From positions 280,201 through 344,200 of the forward strand of contig BDGG01000007.1 of assembly GCA_001949185.1 (NCBI GenBank): DNA of 64,000 nt, read 5' to 3'. Both the position numbers and the translations under genes were made by a program. How positions within the stretch are numbered: position 1 is the first letter of the stretch; the number at the start of each line of letters is the position of its first letter. A model generated the notes under the pieces. It was given only the letters and a program-made list of their open reading frames with translations. It searched no databases and was not told the origin of the DNA. The stretch is from Ramazzottius varieornatus (lineage: Eukaryota > Tardigrada > Eutardigrada > Parachela > Ramazzottiidae). Positions 37,678-48,282 of this stretch are shown here, one piece after another.

Positions 37678-38745
37678 ATGGACACGACAACGGCGAGAAC
37701 GGTTTATCCCGATGATATTATCATACCATCACCTTTCGTTAAATACGAATGTCGGAGTAGACTGAGTTTCTCTCCTAATATGCCTGACGACCCGCATCAT
37801 CTCTGCTTCGAACCGAAACGTTTTCGGAAGCGGCAAATCTGGCTCTTGCTCGCGGCCATCGCTGCGAGTACCCTGGCGGTTATCATGTGCATGGTCTATA
37901 TCGCCTACAGCCACGACGAACTCGCCTCGCTGGAGTTCTTCCTACTGGTAGCGCTTCCCAATTAATCGCCTGAATTTAGCCGTCCAAGTTTCGGTGACAT
38001 TCCTGTGTATTTTTCTTCGGCATAAACGAATCTTCAGAGTCATCTGATAAACATCCCGATTGTTCCGCGAGATTTGCGAGCACGTGTGTCCGAAAGAAAC
38101 CGAGACGCTTCAGAAAGCCAGCAGACTATTGGGTCCGGCTGGACACTTTTGTGTCTGTCTATTCTGATATGCTCATTGGTCTTTGGTGGCATGTGGGAAA
38201 ATTTAAACAAATCTTCGAGAAACAAATCTTCGGGAAAAATTTTCGAGGAGATTTCGAAGTGTGGATACTTCAGCTTGCTGGCTTTGAGTTACAACCGTGC
38301 ATTTGGAATCAGCTGCTACCTCACTGCCCAGTTGAGCTGCGCACTACTGATCCTTGTGTGGGCTAAAGCTTTCAGCCAGATCGTTCAAATGGTCAAACCT
38401 TTGGGATTCAGCAAGAAGGACGCGGAATGACAGTTGGCGCTGTTGCGGAAAGCCAGCTTGTAAGCTCGGAAACTGGGGAACTTGACAGACGAGCTGAACG
38501 ATGCATTGGGGGTTTTTGATGTTGCTAAACTGTGTGCGAGACTTGATGGCTTCTGTGGCCTTGGTGGCGCTTTTCTTGCAGAAGAATGGACCCAAAGGCC
38601 GAATGAAACTCTGGAAGCATTGATTAGGCGAATTGGACCTCACGAGGATGCCAACCAAGCCAGCAGGGTGCACGCTTGTACCGTCATCACGGTGCTGAGC
38701 GGTATCGCTAGGGTTGCGGGATGTTTGCGCTCTCATGCAGGGTGA
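37678..38745 (+). pseudogene. multi-pass membrane protein remnant, receptor-like
   Basis: One reading frame is open in pieces: 37678-37965, then to 38430, then 38482-38745, all in the same phase. It encodes hydrophobic spans (IWLLLAAIAASTLAVIMCMV, then WTLLCLSILICSLVFGGMW, then SCYLTAQLSCALLILVWAKA) and a helix ending LTDELNDALGVFDVAKLC. An intron at about 37948-38036 (GTAGCG...TTCAG) would remove the first two stops in phase. TGA at 38428-38430 and a TAA near 38460 still break it. The layout resembles gustatory-receptor-like proteins such as those at 60-64 kb, but similarity is only in general form. It may be a decayed chemoreceptor or a gene with introns I have not resolved. Confidence 0.35.
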
Positions 38746-39546
38746 GTAGAAAACTTTCAGTCCAGCTAAGCTAGAACACCGAAAAGAGCCCATGTTGAAT
38801 TCAAGTGGCTACATCTTCGCCGAGTTCTCCAAAAGATCGACGCAGAAACGCCGTTCGCTGAAGTGCAGCAATGAGTGCTCGCTGGGACGCATTGCAGACT
38901 GCTCGTACGAAAATAATTTCGTTCGCAAGCCATGCAGCCTGAAGTTCAAAGCGCGAATCCGATTGGTCGTGACCAGAAGCGTCTTCTTTTTCTAATCTTC
39001 TGTCTGGTTCGAGCCAGTTCAGGTCCCGAACAAAATCATATTCGTACGAGCTGTACCGTAGCCATCTCTGCCGCTGGGTTCTTCTACCTCTCGAAGGAAT
39101 ACGTGACCAGTGTAGGAGCTTAGAGAACTGGTCCGTCAAATGCTGTTATCATATATTGAACTCGAACGGAACCTTGTGAGCAAGTGTTTGCTGCTTGTTA
39201 CAGCTGCTTGGCATAACGATCTCTTACCCAAGTTACCTCACTGTCGTTTGCCAAACGAGATGGAAAGATCGGCAGCTCCGACTACGCTCGACTACCCCAT
39301 CTGGAAAACGCCACGCAGACGATCTCGCGGGCAATTTCCGAGTGGAGCTGTCCGTAAAAAACGAAGGCCTGTCCAATCTCTCTTCAAAACAATAGCGAAA
39401 TCCATCAAAACGAAAATCTGATACCCGAGCTAGGCTGGTCAACGGTGCTGGTTTGGTTAGACCGGGCATTTATGGCTAAGCTAAGGGAAGCCATGCGTTT
39501 CTCTACGATATTACGGCGACCTCGCGGATTGAAAGCTGTTAAAAAT
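38746..39546. other. intergenic, nothing recognised
   Basis: Small ORFs on both strands but no domain, splice-consistent exon set or repeat that I can support. Confidence 0.35.
39541..39545 (-). terminator. Pol III oligo-T terminator of tRNA-Pro
   Basis: Five A on the plus strand, hence TTTTT on the minus strand, one base past the tRNA 3' end. Confidence 0.8.
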
Positions 39547-39618
39547 GGGGACAGCCGGGGATTGAACCCGGGACCTCCTGGTCCCAAACCAGAAATCATA
39601 CCACTAGACTACTATCCC
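39547..39618 (-). tRNA. tRNA-Pro (anticodon TGG)
   Basis: 72-nt cloverleaf on the minus strand. Acceptor stem GGGATAG pairs with CTGTCCC (one G-T pair) with discriminator C. The D arm has AGTCTAGTGGTAT. The anticodon arm TTCTGG-TTTGGGA-CCAGGA reads TGG, and the T arm CCGGG-TTCAATC-CCCGG keeps GTTCAAT. The TTTGGG loop and GGTATGATT element match animal tRNA-Pro. A and B boxes are internal and a TTTTT terminator follows. No intron and no CCA encoded. Confidence 0.95.
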
Positions 39619-40066
39619 ACCCCAATTACTTTCCGTGACCAATGGTCAAGACTTGCTTTTCCAGAATATCGAGCGATTTACAAAAGACTTGCAAAAAGGA
39701 TTCTGCTGTACAACAATCAGCACTGATTCTCCGCAAGTCAACAGCAGCTTGTCCACAGTGTGCAAAGAGGTCAATCAATCATAAGCTTATGTTGGAAACG
39801 CTGGTAGGCATTCAAGCCAAAGGCATCACGTATGATTCGATCGGAATGAACAGTTCTGAAGATTTCACGGATAGTCATTCCCAGGTCCAGGGCGACTTTG
39901 CCGCATTCTTCAGTGACCAAGTTCGCTGCCGTAATGCCTTGCAGAAGAGTGACATCCTTAACCAGGCTAATCAAGAGTCCCAAATAGAAGTCTTGCTCTG
40001 GAGCATCATCGGCGGCGTGGTCTGCTCCAACCTGTCCAGCGACATAGAGCGCTTGTCCCCTTCGCT

Positions 40067-40722
40067 TCACCTGACACTGAAGTTCCGCTGGAAGAAAGGA
40101 TACGTTCTAGCTGAAACGAGAATGTGGCAGGTTCGAGTAAAAAATATTTATTGTACCTTCTCCGTTTAGTGGTTGACCGTAGCCTGGTCCAGGAATGGCG
40201 ACAGTGCGGTACTTGATCGATTCACCGTTGACTGCAAGAAGTGCTTTGGCGACAAGCAGGCAGTGTTCGGAAGAGCTGATCTCGCGTAGGCCGTACGCCG
40301 CACCGACAAAATGGCTCGCAGCTTCGGCGAATGCCTTCATGTGTTCCAAAGATTTGCTTCCCCGATAGTTATGGTGGTACATGGCTGTCAAGGCGAACCC
40401 GACACTGTTTCGTCCGTCAGCTTGCACCACCGCCTTGTAGTACTCTGAAACATAGCCAACAGATTGCGCAAGTGATGGACTTTCGTGATTGCAGAATGTT
40501 TATGACAGTCATGAGATTCAAAGTCAAACCTGTTCCAGTGAGACCAGCAGCGGTGTCAATTATGGGGCATGCGTCAATAAGTGTGTAGTTTCTTCCGACA
40601 GGATCTGATCCGTACACAGGACGCTCGTAGTCGGCATCATGGACAACAGGGTCCAAGTTCAACGATGCGAGAACTGTACTACACGTGGTCACGATTGTGA
40701 ACAATAGAAGGACGGACTTCAT
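40067..40722 (-). CDS. small secreted protein, unknown family
   Basis: Three minus-strand exons (40722-40530, 40444-40157, 40110-40067) give 174 codons. A clear signal peptide opens it (MKSVLLLFTIVTTCSTVLA, cleavage predicted after the final A), followed by a globular-looking region with GRNSVGFALTAMYHHNY, KAFAEAASHFVGAAYGL and AIPGPGYGQ; it ends FFQRNFSVR. I do not recognise the family. The third exon is short and its acceptor sets the stop; an unspliced alternative would change the last ~15 residues. A 99-codon minus ORF downstream (40070-39771, another frame) is unexplained and could belong to an alternative 3' exon. Confidence 0.6.
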
Positions 40723-42263
40723 TCTGCTGTCAAGAGCTAAGCAAACGTGGTATTTGGTGAAACCCAGACGATGTGCGCAGTGTGACCAAACTGGAAAGTT
40801 CCTTCATGAATCTTAGTGGTTATTTTTATATCGTGGAAACCGAGTGGGCAAAGCTGCGTTCAAGAACGATCAGATTACTTTTTTCAGATTAAACATTACA
40901 TAACTTCGTGTTGCTCAATTTGCATAACAGACGAACGCCACACTTCACACTGCGCTTTGGGTACTACGCTGAATAGTTTGCACCCACATTGCGCTGTTTT
41001 TATTGGCGAAGTAGATACCGCTCCGCGTGGACTTGTCCAAACTATCTTACGGTACGTACACGCCTTCTTTCTGGCGGACCATCGAGCAAATCGTCGTACC
41101 TGAGGCCTCGAGCGTCCAGGTTACACTGCGTGCCGGTGACCATAAATTTGTAGAGTGTCAGGGAAACTGGTTACCTGGGAAGTCAGTTAAATTTGAGAAA
41201 CTGCAAGCGTTAGTTGCAAATGAGTTTGCCTGCCATATTAACGTAAAGTTAAGACATCAAACTGTAGTATCAGGTGCGGAAGTATGACTTGTTGCCCCTG
41301 GGAACACGTCAACTTCGGTGGACAACAACGTGTTCGGGGAATCTGTTGAATCCGACTCTTCCCGAATTGTTGTAAAACCCTTACGAGACTTCAAGGTAAA
41401 TCCTCGCTGGACATTTAGACAAAACGGGAAGGCAGTAAAATTAGAGAAACGGATACCTCGTTTACCTCGCGCACCTTACACATAAGCAAGGTTTTGCCTT
41501 TATTTACCCTCCCGGTGCTGAACGAGAGCGAACCGATCTCAGATCACATTGTTGCCAGCCACGATAAGTGGTCTCTGTAGAACAGTCTGAAGCAAAAATC
41601 AGACTGTTTCAAAAGAGCTGAAGCAGTGTGGAAAATTTCGAATCGTGAGCGGCACCAACGGAAAATTGTGGCTACTGTCAGGTTACTGTTTTAAAGTCTA
41701 CACCGCTGTGAAATCTTTCTACCCGGCGTAACGGTAGCCGGTGACTAGACCTCTTCGGTACGAGAAAGAATGATGAGGAAAGTTGCCGTTCACTAGACGA
41801 AATTGTTTAGCCGACTCAATGCACCAATGTTGCATGTTAGCTTTAGAGTACACATTGAACAGAACACTTCCGCAAAACTGCAGAAGGCGGAACTGGAAAC
41901 TCTCCTTCACACATCAGGAAGAGAGAATCTGGTACTGAAGGATTATCACCTCGTCGAAAAATTAGAGCACCCCTAACGTGAAAATACAATTTCCTCCAGA
42001 GAGGCTGCGAAAAATGGCTGCGGGGAGTTTATCTTTTCTCTTCCCCTATGCTCCTACAGTTAAGGCATGCATTCGCTGCCGAAAAAATGAGTGAAGTACC
42101 ATGATAGGATGGGTGGATAACCCGATCAACAATACCGAGGTTGGCAGTCAGGAAGATTTTTTGAAAATCTTCGTCGGGGAAGTAACAAGTCATACTTCTG
42201 CACCTGATATTTACCCTTCTTCCATTGGAATTTAGCTGCTACCAGACAGTGCTGCATCAAAGC
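40723..42263. other. intergenic, no gene supported
   Basis: Several short ORFs, for example 41027-41287 plus, lack recognisable domains or good splice context. No TIRs or tandem repeats found. Confidence 0.35.
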
Positions 42264-42321
42264 ATGGCAATTGGGATGAAACTTCTGGTAGTGGCCGCGG
42301 TACTATCAGGAGCTGCAACAG
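42264..42321 (+). CDS. possible signal-peptide exon
   Basis: ATG followed by a typical secretory leader (MAIGMKLLVVAAVLSGAAT), then G|GTGCGG as a possible donor, phase 1. It could be the first exon of the Ly6-like gene whose last exons lie at 44465-44775, but the linking exon with the N-terminal cysteines was not found. Confidence 0.35.
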
Positions 42322-44464
42322 GTGCGGGAATGATAATCTAGCGCCATTTACCGTTACAAGCTGGTCGCTCGCCTTCCGCTCGCTCGCGGCTTGCCGTGAG
42401 TAGGTACCGTGGGTCCTAAATATTGTTTTAAATAAAATTTGGTTGAGTGTTTTGGTACTTAAGGTCATCATGAAGGGATGATTACGTTCTGCAGGTCGAA
42501 TAAGACGAAATTAGGGTTCTTGCGTTCTGCGTGGATAGATGAAACAATCAACATCTAATTGATTCTGAAAATCACGGTTCATGAAAGCATTTACTGAAAC
42601 CTTAGAGAGGTTAAAAAACTCGTGGTAGGTTGAGATAGAGCAAACGACTGAAGCTGGCCATGATAGTTTACCCAGCATTAATCAGCCCACGAAGTTGAAG
42701 AAAAAGTCTTCTCAAATGCACTTCTGATTAACTGATTGTCCGAGGTGATCACCCTGCACTAGCTCGGCACAAGCTACGCTTTCCGATGCGTTTGGTAAAC
42801 CAGGATACTGCTATGGCCAAATGGAAACGTTTGTGATTGTCGGAGAGGTTCCTTCGGGATTCACGAACGAGGCCTCTTTCGTTTGGTGAATCACGATGCT
42901 GATGAATAATCTTGAATTTTTTTAAACTTTTCCAAACGCAGCCGTTTTGGCCAAACTGTTGTTTATTGAACATAACGTGATAAGCAGAATAAGGGTATAG
43001 TTTTATTTGAGCAGTTTGGGACCGTCTGAACGCATCGATGGGTATCGTCGATGCAAGTAGAGGTGGCTCACAGTCTGTGTGTGAGACCGAGGCGGAAGTG
43101 ATGGTTTGGCGCATCAGCCTTCCACCTGTTCTTCTGAGCTGCAACGGTCCCGTTATTGAGCACAGAGACCCCATTTTTTATTGGAAATAAAACGAAGAAA
43201 GCATGAAGGTTGGGATGGTGGTAAGAAGTTCGCGCGATGCAAAGAGCGAAACTAAAGTTATTCATCGAGAACATCTCGAGAGAGGACTTTCAGACATAGA
43301 ACATGTAGTACAGACAGCCATGTTATACGGGAGGAGCCCACAGCCGGACATGGCGAACGGTCAAGACAGAAATGCCATTAAGGGAACCTACGAGCAAGAA
43401 CATTGTACATAGGGGCGGAAGCCCGTATGTATTGACGAGCCATTCCATGTCCGCCCATGAGCTTGAACATGAGGGAAAGCTTGTCAACTGCCACATTAAC
43501 AAAAACTATTGTCATCAACAATAATTTTCTATGTCCAACCAACCTGAAAATACCCATTGCGCAAAGATATTTGGGTATCGGCCAGTTTTGTAAAAATGGG
43601 CATCTGACCAGATTGTTCACGAATTGGCTTTCGAGTTTTGAGACACAAACCGCAAAGTGGAACTGCTGATGCAATCTGGCGTACCGGTCATTGAGGAATA
43701 CCATGCTGAGGTTCATTTAGCCGTCTGACCAGCGGTTAGGTGGCGACGTCAGAAAAATCTGAACGAGTTCGAAGTTTCGAGTGAAAGAGTTTGACATCAC
43801 CATGACATCATACAGCGTGAGATTACGCCTGCATCTGTTCGGACGCAAAACCCTTTAAGTGGGTAGTTTCTCAGCTGCTAATCACCACCTGAACTTTCGG
43901 GAATATCTTCGCAAAAGGGTGAGCAGTTTTTCGAGATTTGGGCCACGGCGAGGTACCACGCGATGCCCTTCGACATGCTTGACAGTCCCATGCAAAAAAG
44001 GGTAATTTGGAAACAAGAACCATTGTCCCAAAATTAGACTGCCACGACTCATTTGTTAGATGGGTACCGTCAAACAGAAAACCCTAAGTCTCGCAAAATT
44101 CCGAGAACCGATTTTCTTAACCCATTTTGTAGAGAAAAAAAACTGCATCGGATCTGAAAACGCCGCAAAAGGCCGCAAACAGGGAAATTAGCAAGAATGG
44201 TTCTAAAGTTTGGCTACACGCTAAGGGCCGGTCTTCAATGAACAAAGGGTCGATTTGCGGCGGATCTTTCCGAAATGGAAACTTATTTCAGCCCTGACCT
44301 GTGAGCTAAACTTGCGTCCGTGTTCCCATGATGACCTTCTGCGGGACTGTTACTAAGAGCCAATCATAAAATCTGATGAAGGTTCTCGATAAACTATCTT
44401 TCGGTCCTAAGCAACTAGACGGGTTGATTCAAACAATTCTCAAGTGCCAAGTAAAATCGCACAG
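42322..44464. other. 2.1-kb stretch without a supported gene
   Basis: If the signal exon at 42264 and the Ly6-like exons at 44465 belong together, this is mostly intron and hides at least one exon. A 141-codon minus ORF (43174-42749) has no recognisable domain. No clear repeat. Confidence 0.3.
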
Positions 44465-44775
44465 GAGACCTTCAGGAAGGACGAAGTTTGCATGAAGGAT
44501 GCTGGGCATTCTGGACCACTGGGTAAGAAAATCTGTTTTCTGGCGAGGGATATGACGGGTTTTACCTCGTGGTGCTTTCTGCTCTAGCTATGGCACCACG
44601 TAAGTGCTGGCCGCGTACCGGCGGGATGGGACGCAATGAAATATCTAGCATAGGACTGGCTGGTACCGTGTCGTGCTGCTGCGACACCGATTTGTGTAAT
44701 ACTGCTGAACCACAACACGCGCCTACCCTTCTGGCTGTTCTTGGGTTTCTTCCTGCCTTGTTGAAATTCGCATGA
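44465..44775 (+). CDS. Ly6/uPAR-like GPI-anchored protein, C-terminal exons
   Basis: Two exons (44465-44522 and 44588-44775) in phase. They encode KDEVCMKDAGHS... then KCWPRTGGMG and the hallmark SCCCDTDLCN, the C-terminal CC-x-D-x-CN signature of three-finger Ly6/uPAR domains. A hydrophobic tail of ~17 residues (APTLLAVLGFLPALLKFA) runs to the stop without a cytosolic end, as expected for a GPI-attachment signal. Such proteins act outside the cell, often modulating receptors or channels. The N-terminal part of the domain is not located, so this is a partial model, or the remains of a gene. Confidence 0.55.
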
Positions 44776-45247
44776 GATTTCTCTTCCTCGTTTTTCTCCC
44801 TGTTCAATCTACCAAACACAGGTTCGAGCGAAGCTCAACTAAAACTTACAGTGTGCCCGTTTTTGCTCAGATCTACAAAAACGCATATAAAGCTATTACT
44901 ACATACGTGTTTCTGGTAGCACGAATACAGTACAAAATCCGGTGTGAGGTTAGAAACGCCATGACTTTACAACACCTGGAGGCTGGAGCAGCCGAATCTG
45001 CTTTTTCTGGCTTGGCAACCGAGAACAGCTGGGACCTGGTGGTCATCCGAATTAAACTCGCTTTAAAATAAGTTTGCCGAGAAAGCGGATGTTTTTCATG
45101 ACATCGTCAGTTCGAGCTTTCTTCGGATTCCGTCCGTCGTTGAAGGTGTTATCCTCTCGGGGCGTCTTCCACATGCACACGAGAAAACAAAAGTGTCACG
45201 GCCTGTAATACTCGCGCTGCATAGCTTTGCAGTGAAGTGAAATCTAC
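44776..45247. other. between Ly6-like exons and BTB-BACK pseudogene
   Basis: A minus-strand frame at about 45170-45080 reading KKARTDDVMKNIRFLG resembles the end of a BACK region (compare RKMMGAALFDIRF in the gene at the left edge), so the last exon of the neighbouring BTB gene may lie here. Confidence 0.35.
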
Positions 45248-45962
45248 TGGCCTTCGCAGTGCCGTGTACAAGTCAAATTCCCTAATCGTCAAATCATTCC
45301 AACTAGTCATTTCCATGAGTAGGTTCTGCGGAAGCTCCAAGAAGTCTCTCGGAGAGACGACTTTCTCCGTGTCACGTTTGATTTCTGCAATGCACTGAGC
45401 CTCCACAAACGCATCTCACGCCTTGCGAGCCTACAAGAGAACAAAGACCAGGAAAGTTTTGAGAATACAGTAAATATCCATCTAGACGTGTCCAGAAAAT
45501 CAGACTCGAACCCACCCGTTGCCACCAAGCAGCAGCATTGCCCGGATGGAGATTGTGTTGAAAGAACTCGTAACAGTAACGCGTGAGACGAGAAACTTGG
45601 TACTTCTTAGATGTAACCAAGACGTCGAAGACATTGCCTGTATTTACGGTGGCGAAGCTGTCCGTATAGAGATATCTGGAAATCCAAGCGGTTACAGGTT
45701 CGAGTCGGGCGCACCTAACCAGCACGTATCCAGCGTACTTTTGCAGCCAGGTGAATCCTTCGCAAGTGAGTCCTTTGATCGGGACATCCTTGCCTTTTAC
45801 TCGATCCTTTCCATAGAATATCGCGTGGAAGACTGGACTGGCCAGCGCGAAGAACATTCTGAATTGAGGGATGTTGACAGTGTCTGGACCCATTTAGTTC
45901 GAGTGCCGCGACGGATACCTTACTTGTGCCCGTAAACGAACGCACCACTCCTATTGTTCTCT
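45248..45962 (-). pseudogene. BTB-BACK gene with in-frame stop
   Basis: Minus-strand exons about 45962-45924, 45858-45739, 45675-~45501 and 45430-45248. They encode AFVYGHKMFFALASPVFHAIFYG, WLQKYLYTDSFATVNTGNVF, SKKYQVSRLTRYCYEFFQHN and a BACK-like part (AQCIAEIKRDTEKVVSPRDF). This aligns domain for domain, and splice for splice, with the BTBD-like gene at 1-1347. In the phase forced by both flanks the BACK exon reads ARKA-stop-DAFVEAQC, with TGA at 45416-45418 where the left-edge gene has Glu. No alternative acceptor rescues the frame. Either a pseudogene or a protein cut after the BTB domain. First exon and last exon are uncertain. Confidence 0.6.
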
Positions 45963-46072
45963 CCAGGAAAGTAAGGCGAACATCGTGAGAAATGAAGTTA
46001 GGATCGGTCAGCAGGAACGCGGTGTAGTACTAATCTACCTGGGGTTGAATGTCGCCCCCTTGATATGACCAT

Positions 46073-46121
46073 TCGATAGATCTCGACGAGATCTATTGAA
46101 CTGCATCCGCCGTTTTTGCAA
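46073..46121 (+). repeat. left 49-bp TIR of the Merlin-type element
   Basis: Starts TCGATAGATCTCGACGAG and ends CCGTTTTTGCAA. It contains the perfect palindrome GATCTCGACGAGATC. Confidence 0.85.
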
Positions 46122-46377
46122 CAGTGACATCCCCTGGTAAATGCTGGTGGCCGCAACGTTAATTAAGTGTTCTAATTAAGAAAAATTGGCGCTGTCCATT
46201 TCAAAACTCAATACACAACGTCATAATTCTTGCATTATTGTCTGTTGACAATATATACAAGAATTTTGCGGAATGTTCGACTAGTATGGTTCATATAACG
46301 ACTACCTGGAACGACCCAGGTAGTGGCTACTAGGTGTTCGGGAAGGCGCTTTTCTCTTCTTCAGGTAGTGCTGGACC

Positions 46378-47768
46378 ATGGAGCCTTTCCTTGAGCTGAT
46401 CCACGTCGTCAGTCCCCCTCTCGGATTCAGCCAACGGAATCTCGTTCATCGCTTCGCCAACCATCGGTCCCTCGGAACGAAGACTGCCTTAGCCATCGTC
46501 GCTCGCAACGGTACCGGTCTCACCGCTCAGCAAGCAAAGGACGCGTCGGTACGGAGCTTCCTTCAAACAGTTGGACTGTGTCGGGTGGAAGTCCAGTGCT
46601 CGGGAGGGAATTGTCGTCGCTGCTGGATGAGGATCAGCTGGGTGGATGGTGACCGCTTCGCCTTCGTCTGCACAAGCTGCAACGCCACCAAGTCCATGTT
46701 CGAGGGAACGTTCCTGGAAGGTCATCCGCTCACCGACTGGAAGTTCCTTTTCATCTTCGCGGACATGTGTAACTGGCACAACTACACCCAACGAGCCATC
46801 GCAGACAAGCTTCATCTGGACAAGAACACCGTGTCGCAGTGGGCTGTCTGGATCCGTGAAGCTCTCGCTGTCCACAACCGGAACCAGCTGATCCAACTCG
46901 GAGGGACAGGACGGATTGTCTACATCGACGAGGCAAAAGAGTTTTTACACTGCTTGTTTCTCTTGTATTGATTTTGGATTTTCTCGAAATATCCGCTTGG
47001 TTGATGGACAGTTGATTGTGAATGCCGTTTGACTCCCTGCATTGATACGTGTCTCCGTAGTCCTTCTAGAAAGAGACCGTACCTCAATTGCACGTCACTC
47101 GGGTTCGCTTTCTGCTGTCTGCAATCAAGTATAAGACTTTGAGTCTAACGTATTTTTGTACTCGCAGGTTTTCATTGGGACGAAGTGGAAGTACCAGCGT
47201 GGTGACCGTTCCCGAGGACTTCATATGCCCGATCCGGAGACTGGTGACAAGTCCATCGCCAAGGTGATGCTCCTGATCCTGTGCGCGAAGGACTCCGGAC
47301 GGATCGTCGTCTACCACATCATCCGCGCCAACCAAGAGACGATCAAGATCTTCGTCGAACATGTCCTTCCTGGTTCCATACCGACGGAGCCGCTGTTTAC
47401 CGTCAAATTCCGAAGTGGGCGACTACGAACATGACTGGGTCAATCACTTAGAAGGAGAGTTTGTTCGCTACGACGATCAAGAGGTCGGTTTTCTTTTTTT
47501 TACCCTTCATTTTGTTTTCTTACTTTTCCGTGATTTCTGTCTGTTTGCTTTTCTTTTGCAGTTCATCTCGTCGAACAAGGGCGAAGGGGTCAACTCTGTA
47601 CTGAAGAAGTTCCTTGGCAAGCACAACGGTTTCGTCTACAACCGCGTCTGGCTGGCTCTGGAGGAGCACATCTACCATCGCAACAACTCGGGTTCTACTG
47701 CTTACGCCGACGTCCGGACAGTGATGCGCCATGTTTCTGTTGTTGGTAACAGTAAAACTCTTCTTTAG
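46378..47768 (+). pseudogene. ISXO2-like (Merlin) transposase, degenerate
   Basis: Three plus-strand exons: 46378 to about 46936, 47168-47483 and 47562-47768. N-terminal zinc-ribbon cysteines (CSGGNCRRC...FVCTSC), then a helix-turn-helix-like part (QRAIADKLHLDKNTVSQW) and the first catalytic Asp (RIVYIDEA). The next exon begins VFIGTKWKYQRGDRSRG, typical of ISXO2 domains. After LPGSIPTEPLF the segment that should carry the second catalytic Asp (S-D-x-W-x-A-Y) is missing, and the frame must shift to reach GDYEHDWVNHLEGEFV. The C-terminal part NKGEGVNSVLKKFLGKHNG is present. The first intron lacks a convincing donor. It is therefore probably dead. Confidence 0.75.
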
Positions 47769-48051
47769 AACGGTCAATTTCATTCTGTTTACTGGGAGTA
47801 CCAACAGATGTGGAAAAAGTTTTATGTTAACGACGCTCATTCAGATAGAAATGATTGTGACTGTGACTGGATTTTGCCTGAGGAAGACTTAGATCCTCAG
47901 GAAGATTAGATACTGATCTTCCTGTTTTTGTTCGGCATTGGAATCTCTTGTTGATTTCTTGATGTGCCTCAAGTAAGAAAATGTGACTAGTAAGGCTGGT
48001 TCGGTTAATTTTGATATGCGGTGTAATCTTGCGGTTGATTGGTGGTTGTTT

Positions 48052-48080
48052 GGGGTTGATGGGGGGTGGGGGGTAGCGGT
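48052..48080 (+). other. G-rich tract with quadruplex potential
   Basis: GGGG-TTGAT-GGGGGG-T-GGGGGG, followed downstream by more G3-G5 runs to 48136. Four G-runs of three or more with short loops meet the usual G4 pattern on the plus strand. It lies inside the Merlin-type element. Confidence 0.6.
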
Positions 48081-48145
48081 CTCTCGCAGTGGTCCTGGTG
48101 GGGGTTGGGTGGTTAACGAACAGCTAGGTGGGGGTAGGGTGCGCG

Positions 48146-48218
48146 CAGGGCTAGCACGCGTAAGAAAAGAGCTGGAGGCGAGCAAAGCGAGCTCCAGCTC
48201 TGTTACGCTTTAGCCCTG
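48146..48218. repeat. long hairpin near the right end of the transposon
   Basis: Arms CAGGGCTAGCACGCGTAAG...AGAGCTGGAG and CTCCAGCTCTGTTACGC...TAGCCCTG are inverted with a few mismatches around the loop gcgagcaaagcgag. Sits 16 bp inside the right TIR. Confidence 0.75.
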
Positions 48219-48233
48219 GACTAAAAGTCCCCA

Positions 48234-48282
48234 TTGCAAAAACGGCTGATGCAGTTCGATAGATCTCGTCGAGTTCTATCGA
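48234..48282 (-). repeat. right 49-bp TIR of the Merlin-type element
   Basis: Reverse complement starts TCGATAGAACTCGACGAG and ends CCGTTTTTGCAA; three mismatches to the left TIR. Confidence 0.85.

Larger units (their letters stand above)
46073..48282. mobile_element. Merlin-type DNA transposon (IS1595/ISXO2-like)
   Basis: Bounded by 49-bp inverted repeats that match at 46 of 49 positions. Inside lies a plus-strand transposase with an ISXO2-like domain. Beyond the 49 bp, both sides show a diverged GGGG..CGA.ATTC..CCCC motif in inverted orientation, so true ends may reach about 46030 and 48345. No clear 8-9 bp target duplication seen. The right third also has a G-rich tract and a large hairpin. 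Eukaryotic relatives of bacterial IS1016/IS1595 are classed as Merlin. Confidence 0.75.

Noticed and set aside
39771..40070. RidA-like domain suggested by ALYVAGQVGAD on the minus strand
   Set aside because: Only this short piece resembles RidA; the rest does not fit and the frame is not reached by the splice model of the gene upstream.
39642..40169. 175-codon plus-strand ORF
   Set aside because: No domain, and antisense to the last exons and 3' region of the secreted-protein gene, which has signal peptide and phased splice sites.
42749..43174. 141-codon minus ORF as a mariner-like transposase
   Set aside because: No DD[E/D] motifs or helix-turn-helix and no TIRs around it.
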